From Streptomyces sioyaensis (GTDB taxonomy: Bacteria > Actinomycetota > Actinomycetes > Streptomycetales > Streptomycetaceae), in assembly GCF_004122735.1 (NCBI RefSeq), contig NZ_SDIF01000024.1, positions 23,386 to 87,385 of the forward strand: a stretch of 64,000 nt of DNA. Reading direction: 5' to 3'. Under the pieces are notes generated by a model that was given only the letters and a program-made list of their open reading frames with translations, ran no database searches and was not told the DNA's origin. Positions 60,303 to 64,000 of this stretch are shown in pieces (position 1 is the stretch's first letter; each line of letters opens with the position of its first letter). Position numbers and translations under genes: made by a program.

Positions 60303-60310
60303 GGGGGAGC

Positions 60311-60346
60311 CGGGGGCGGGCCGGGGGTGACCCCGGCCCGCCCCCG
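60311..60346 (+). terminator. 16-bp perfect hairpin terminator
   Basis: Arms CGGGGGCGGGCCGGGG (60311-60326) and complement (60331-60346) with loop GTGA; 9 bp after the acyl-CoA dehydrogenase stop. Confidence 0.8.
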
Positions 60347-60481
60347 CGTCCCGCGATCTGCACCGCACCCGCACCCTTCCGGGGGCCTGGCCGTCCGCTC
60401 CTACCTGACGTACCGTCAACTCCCGCTGCGGGGGCTGACGTTCCTGCGGCGTTCCGCCGACCGCGCGCCCAGGAGGAGACC

Positions 60482-61618
60482 GTGCCCGACCGCCCGATCG
60501 CGCTCGACGAGTACCCGATCCACCAGGTCCCGCTGTCCATGCGGCATGTCGCCACCGGTGACCGCAACGCCTACGACCGTTGCATCTTCCACGTCATGGA
60601 TCACTCCGGCCGCGCCCTGCTGATCGCCGGCCTCGGGGTCTATCCCAACGCCGGCGTCATCGACGCCTACGCCACCCTTCGCCTCGGCGACCGGCTGCAC
60701 GCCGTACGGGCCTCCGACGCGCTCACCGACGACCGCCTCGCGCTCACCGTCGGCCCGCTCACCATCACCGTCGAGGAGCCGCTGGCCCGCCTCCGGCTGA
60801 CCTGCGCCGCGGACCCCGACGATCCGGACGGCCTGGAGTACGACCTGACCTGGTCCGCGGCGTTCCCGGCCACGTGGGAGCCGCACCACACCCAGTACCG
60901 CGGCGACCGGCTGACGCTCGAAGGCCGGCGGTTCGTCCAGGCCGGCACCTGCACCGGGCGTATCCGCGTCGCGGGTGAGGAGCTCGCCGTCACGGCGGGG
61001 GAGTGGACCGGCACCCGCGACCGCAGCTGGGGGGTGCGCCCGATACCGGGCGAGGACGGCGGGCGGGCCGCCGAGGAATGGCGGCCCGAGGGCTTCCACT
61101 GGATCTGGTGCCCGGTGCGCTTCGACGACCGCTTCGTGATGGTCATCGTCCAGGAGGACGCCGACGGGCACCGCACCCTGAACGAGGCGGTCTCGGTCCG
61201 CGGCGACGGCGCCCGCGACGTCCAACTCGGCTGGCCGCACACCGACATCAGCTACCGCCCCGGCACCCGGCGCCCCGAACGCGCCGTCATCCACCTCACC
61301 GGTCCCGACCGCACGCCCCACGAACTGACCGCCGAGATCCTCACCTCCTCACCGCTTGCCGTGGGCGCCGGCTACCTCCCCGCCGACGACTGGCAGCACG
61401 GCACCTGGCGCGGCCGCGGCTGGACCGACCGCCGCAGCTACGACCTCTCCGACCCGGCCGCACACCCGCTCGCCGCATACGGCGTCACCGACCACGCCGC
61501 CCGCTTCACCCTGGACGGCCGGACCGGTCACGGCATCTTCGAACACGGCAGCTTCGGCCGGCACGATCCCAGCTGCTTCACCGGCTATGACTCCGTCGCG
61601 GGGGAGGCCGGGCGATGA
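60482..61618 (+). CDS. Beta-barrel-like hypothetical protein beside APH-like kinase
   Basis: 378 residues, beta-rich with many Trp residues (EGFHWIWCPVRF, RDRSWGVRPI). The SWGVRP and related motifs resemble DUF7064/DUF7065 proteins, which are often encoded beside APH-like phosphotransferases. No signal peptide. GTG at 60482 with GGAGGAG 5 bases upstream. The stop overlaps the kinase start (ATGA), so the two are co-translated. Catalytic activity unknown. Confidence 0.75.
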   Translation: MPDRPIALDEYPIHQVPLSMRHVATGDRNAYDRCIFHVMDHSGRALLIAGLGVYPNAGVIDAYATLRLGDRLHAVRASDALTDDRLALTVGPLTITVEEPLARLRLTCAADPDDPDGLEYDLTWSAAFPATWEPHHTQYRGDRLTLEGRRFVQAGTCTGRIRVAGEELAVTAGEWTGTRDRSWGVRPIPGEDGGRAAEEWRPEGFHWIWCPVRFDDRFVMVIVQEDADGHRTLNEAVSVRGDGARDVQLGWPHTDISYRPGTRRPERAVIHLTGPDRTPHELTAEILTSSPLAVGAGYLPADDWQHGTWRGRGWTDRRSYDLSDPAAHPLAAYGVTDHAARFTLDGRTGHGIFEHGSFGRHDPSCFTGYDSVAGEAGR

Positions 61619-62754
61619 CGGACCACCCGCTGCCCGCCGGCTCGGACCCCGGCCGCGCCGCCGCCCCGGCCGCGGCGCGCCCCCGCACCACCACCCGCGA
61701 CCCCGAGGTGCTCACCCGCCGTCTCACCGTCTGGCTCGGCACCCGGCTCCCCGGCGCCCGCGCCCTGGCCGCGACCGTCCCGGACGCCAACGGGATGTCC
61801 AGCGAGACCCTGCTCTTCGACATCGACCACCCCGAGCCGCCGGAGACCGCCTGCGCGCTGCGCCTCGCCGCCGACCCCGCCGCGTACTGCATCTTCCCGC
61901 GGTACGACATGGCACGGCAGTACCGCACCATGCGCCTGGTCGCCGCCCATACGGACGTCCCCGTGCCCCGCACCCTCTGGCTCGAAGAGGACCCGGCGCA
62001 CCTCGGTGCACCCTTCTTCGTCATGTCCCGCGCCGCCGGCCGGGTCCCGCCGGACGTCATGCCCTATACGTACGAGGGGAATTGGCTCCATGACGCCACC
62101 GACGCCCAGCGCGACCGGCTGGAAGCCACCAGCGTCTCGGTGCTCGCCCGGCTGCACGACCAAGTCCCGCTCGCCGCGGCCGACTTCCTCGCCACGCCGG
62201 GCACCGGCAGCGCGCTGCACCGCCATGTCGAGTCCCAACGGGCCTACTACGCATGGGTGGTTGACGGCCGGCCGCGCTCCCCGCTGATCGAGCGAGGCTT
62301 CGCCCGGCTCGCCGACCACTGGCCGCCGGATCCCGGTGAGACCGTACTGAGCTGGGGAGACGCCAGAATCGGCAACATCGTCTACGACGGCTTCGAGCCG
62401 GCCGGCGTCCTCGACTGGGAAATGGCGGCCCTGGGCCCGCGCGAACTCGACCTGGGCTGGATGGTCTATCTCCACCGCTTCTTCCAGGACCTGGCCGAAG
62501 CCGGCGGACAGCGGGGACTGCCCGGCTTCCTGTGCCGTGACCGCGTCGAGAGCCGCTATGCCGAGCTCACCGGGCACCGGCCCCGCAACATGGAATTCCA
62601 CACTCTCTACGCGGCCCTGCGGCACGCCATCGTCATGCTGCGCGTGGCCTACCGCCGGATCCACTTCGGCGAGGCGCCGGCTCCGGCCGACGCCGATGCG
62701 CTGATCCTCCACCGGGACACTCTGGAGGCAATGATCGAGGGCCGCTACTGGTGA
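61615..62754 (+). CDS. APH-like phosphotransferase
   Basis: 379 residues. The aminoglycoside-phosphotransferase fold shows SWGDARIGNIVYDG (catalytic Asp and Asn) and GVLDWEMAALG (metal-binding DxE-type). The HGD triad reads WGD, as in several acyl-CoA-linked APH-like kinases. Not an obvious antibiotic resistance enzyme. ATG at 61615 inside the previous gene. It may phosphorylate a small molecule with the help of the preceding protein; substrate unknown. Confidence 0.85.
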   Translation: MTDHPLPAGSDPGRAAAPAAARPRTTTRDPEVLTRRLTVWLGTRLPGARALAATVPDANGMSSETLLFDIDHPEPPETACALRLAADPAAYCIFPRYDMARQYRTMRLVAAHTDVPVPRTLWLEEDPAHLGAPFFVMSRAAGRVPPDVMPYTYEGNWLHDATDAQRDRLEATSVSVLARLHDQVPLAAADFLATPGTGSALHRHVESQRAYYAWVVDGRPRSPLIERGFARLADHWPPDPGETVLSWGDARIGNIVYDGFEPAGVLDWEMAALGPRELDLGWMVYLHRFFQDLAEAGGQRGLPGFLCRDRVESRYAELTGHRPRNMEFHTLYAALRHAIVMLRVAYRRIHFGEAPAPADADALILHRDTLEAMIEGRYW

Positions 62755-62761
62755 GGCCGGA

Positions 62762-62781
62762 GCGCCCGTACGGACGGGCGC
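62762..62781. terminator. Perfect 8-bp hairpin
   Basis: GCGCCCGT-ACGG-ACGGGCGC between the convergent kinase and zinc-ribbon genes. Confidence 0.7.
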
Positions 62782-62791
62782 GGAGCGGCAC

Positions 62792-63202
62792 TCAGGCGCG
62801 CGGACGCATCCGCGGCACCCGCACCGGCCGGGTGCCCGGGCCGCCGACGTGCGAGAACGGCTGGCGGCGCCAGTCCAGGCCGGCCGGCAGGGTCAGCAGC
62901 ACGGCCGCGTCCTGCTCCTGAGGGGTGTCCAGGGTGTCCTCGGTCTCCGGGGCCTCGGACACCGCCCGGCCGGAGCCCTGGCACACCGTCAGGCCGAACG
63001 GGTTCCACGGCGAGGGGCACCGGGCGTGCTCCGGGAGGATGTCCTCGTCCGCCAGCAGAGCGATCGGCTGGCGGCAGTCGGGGCAGGTCACACGGTAGAT
63101 CTCATAGGTGTCGAACGGGTCGTCCTCGCTCACGGCGCCGAGACTGTCGCCCTCCTGGGCGCCGGCGTTCGCGGCAGCGGAGTCCTGCTTAAGGCGTCGC
63201 AT
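62792..63202 (-). CDS. Small zinc-ribbon-like protein
   Basis: 136 residues from ATG 63202 (GAGGGGG 9 bases upstream); ATG 63211 would add three residues. One CPDC pair (with CPSPW and a later Cys) suggests a partial zinc site; the C-terminus is Arg/Pro-rich. Not otherwise recognised. Adjacent to a divergent Lrp/AsnC gene. Confidence 0.65.
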   Translation of the reverse strand: MRRLKQDSAAANAGAQEGDSLGAVSEDDPFDTYEIYRVTCPDCRQPIALLADEDILPEHARCPSPWNPFGLTVCQGSGRAVSEAPETEDTLDTPQEQDAAVLLTLPAGLDWRRQPFSHVGGPGTRPVRVPRMRPRA

Positions 63203-63420
63203 GATGTCCATCCCCCTCGGGTGGGCCGATCGGATCGCTGACTTCCTGTGACGGGCGGTCCTGGCCACCACCAGCAATTCCCTTCATGCCGCGCGCATAA
63301 TCGCGGGCGCCCGGCGGACACCGGTTCACCCATGTGGCATTGGTCACACAACCCGGCGCGAGGGTGTCCACGAGCCGGCGCGCGATGCGCATCCGCGCCC
63401 GCGCACAGTAGGTTGAACGG

Positions 63421-63861
63421 GTGGAGGAGTTGGACCGACAAATCGTGGAGCTGCTCGTCAAGGACGGGCGGATGAGCTACACCGACCTGGGCAAGGCCAC
63501 CGGCCTGTCCACCTCGGCGGTGCACCAGCGGGTGCGCCGCCTGGAACAGCGCGGTGTCATACGGGGCTATGCCGCCATCGTGGACCCCGAAGCCGTGGGC
63601 CTGCCGCTCACGGCCTTCATCTCGGTCAAACCCTTCGACCCCAGCGCGCCGGACGACATCGCCGACCGCCTCGCCGAGGTGCCCGAGCTGGAGGCCTGCC
63701 ACAGCGTCGCCGGCGACGAGAACTACATCCTCAAGGTCCGGGTGGCCACCCCGCTGGAGCTGGAGCATCTGCTCACCCGCATCCGCACCCTGGCCGGCGT
63801 CTCCACCCGCACCACCGTCGTGCTCTCCACGCCCTACGAGGCCCGCCCGCCGCGTATCTGA
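63421..63861 (+). CDS. Lrp/AsnC-family transcriptional regulator
   Basis: 146 residues. HTH (ELDRQIVELLVKDGRMSYTD, GLSTSAVHQRVRRLEQRGVI) and a RAM effector domain (AFISVKPFDP). GTG at 63421. Likely responds to an amino acid. Target genes not evident. Confidence 0.9.
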   Translation: MEELDRQIVELLVKDGRMSYTDLGKATGLSTSAVHQRVRRLEQRGVIRGYAAIVDPEAVGLPLTAFISVKPFDPSAPDDIADRLAEVPELEACHSVAGDENYILKVRVATPLELEHLLTRIRTLAGVSTRTTVVLSTPYEARPPRI

Positions 63862-63917
63862 CCGTTGATCGCCCCCCGCGCGCGGCCCGCCCCCGCGCAG
63901 GGGCCAAACTGTCCGGT

Positions 63918-64000
63918 ATGAGCGCGCACGTTCCCGAACCGGCCGGGCAGCACCCCTCCAGCCCGGCCCAGCAGCACCCTTCCCGCCCGGCCGGTTCGGG
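63918..64000 (+). CDS. Possible start of next gene (truncated by window)
   Basis: ATG at 63918 opens a frame MSAHVPEPAGQHPSSPAQQH running off the window, Pro/Ser/Gln-rich. No clear ribosome-binding site; coding status uncertain. Confidence 0.35.
   Translation, partial: MSAHVPEPAGQHPSSPAQQHPSRPAGS

Noticed and set aside
59435..60481. Long plus-strand open frame overlapping the acyl-CoA dehydrogenase out of frame
   Set aside because: Shadow of the dehydrogenase; only the part from GTG 60482 is a real gene.
1..64000. CRISPR array
   Set aside because: Only short tandem repeats without unique spacers were found and no cas genes.

Overview
The window is high-GC DNA (roughly 70% or more, with GC-rich third codon positions) in a Streptomyces-like style. 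Signs of this are an AfsA-type butyrolactone synthase beside its TetR-type receptor, SpoIIE/PP2C anti-sigma-type phosphatases, GH18 chitinases with a DasR-like operator, many GTG/TTG starts and ATGA overlaps, and very GC-rich hairpin terminators. No rRNA, tRNA or CRISPR array was found. The density of regulators, beta-lactam genes, hydrolases and pseudogenes points to an accessory part of the chromosome rather than the core.

Layout. 0-2.4 kb: a signalling-molecule locus with a HAD phosphatase (cut by the window edge), an AfsA homologue and a divergent TetR-type receptor. 2.7-7.3 kb: an orphan protein, then a tightly coupled four-gene operon (XRE regulator, ImmA/IrrE metalloprotease, polytopic membrane protein, cytochrome P450). 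7.6-10.9 kb: a GH18-like lipoprotein, small membrane proteins, a tautomerase and a LysR regulator. 10.9-14.7 kb: a sugar-type ABC importer. 14.9-21.1 kb: two multidomain SpoIIE phosphatases flanking a cyclase-family hydrolase. 21.7-24.7 kb: a WXG100-like secreted-protein block. 25.1-29.4 kb: stress and repair genes (USP, MgtC, LigD-type phosphoesterase, Rieske protein, Fpg/Nei glycosylase).

29.6-34.2 kb: an inducible beta-lactam resistance locus. A LysR regulator and a penicillin-recognising serine hydrolase (blaA/blaB type) are transcribed away from a class B PBP and a class A beta-lactamase. 34.5-41.6 kb: a dienelactone hydrolase, an exported two-gene operon, a TetR regulator with three copies of a 21-bp operator ahead of two NADPH:quinone-type oxidoreductases, and a small protein coupled to an ECF-type sigma factor. 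41.8-45.1 kb: a blasticidin-S-deaminase-like enzyme facing a folE - MFS - NUDIX operon.

45.4-54.0 kb is a decayed mobile-element zone. It holds two same-orientation C-terminal integrase remnants, a truncated and frameshifted GH5 gene fused at its breakpoint to a truncated, frameshifted ALF-repeat-like gene, and an IS982-like transposase relic. Between these lie intact genes: a GNAT, a hydrolase with a leader-peptide-like upstream ORF, a P450, and a DUF2236-like protein fused to four EF-hands. 54.2-64 kb: aldehyde dehydrogenase with its GAF-type regulator, a secreted chitinase, an acyl-CoA dehydrogenase, a two-gene unit with an APH-like kinase, a zinc-ribbon protein and an Lrp regulator.

A recurring oddity is short perfect tandem repeats (7-18 bp units) in many intergenic gaps and in one coding sequence. 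All functional statements rest on reading the sequence and general family knowledge; no database search was run.
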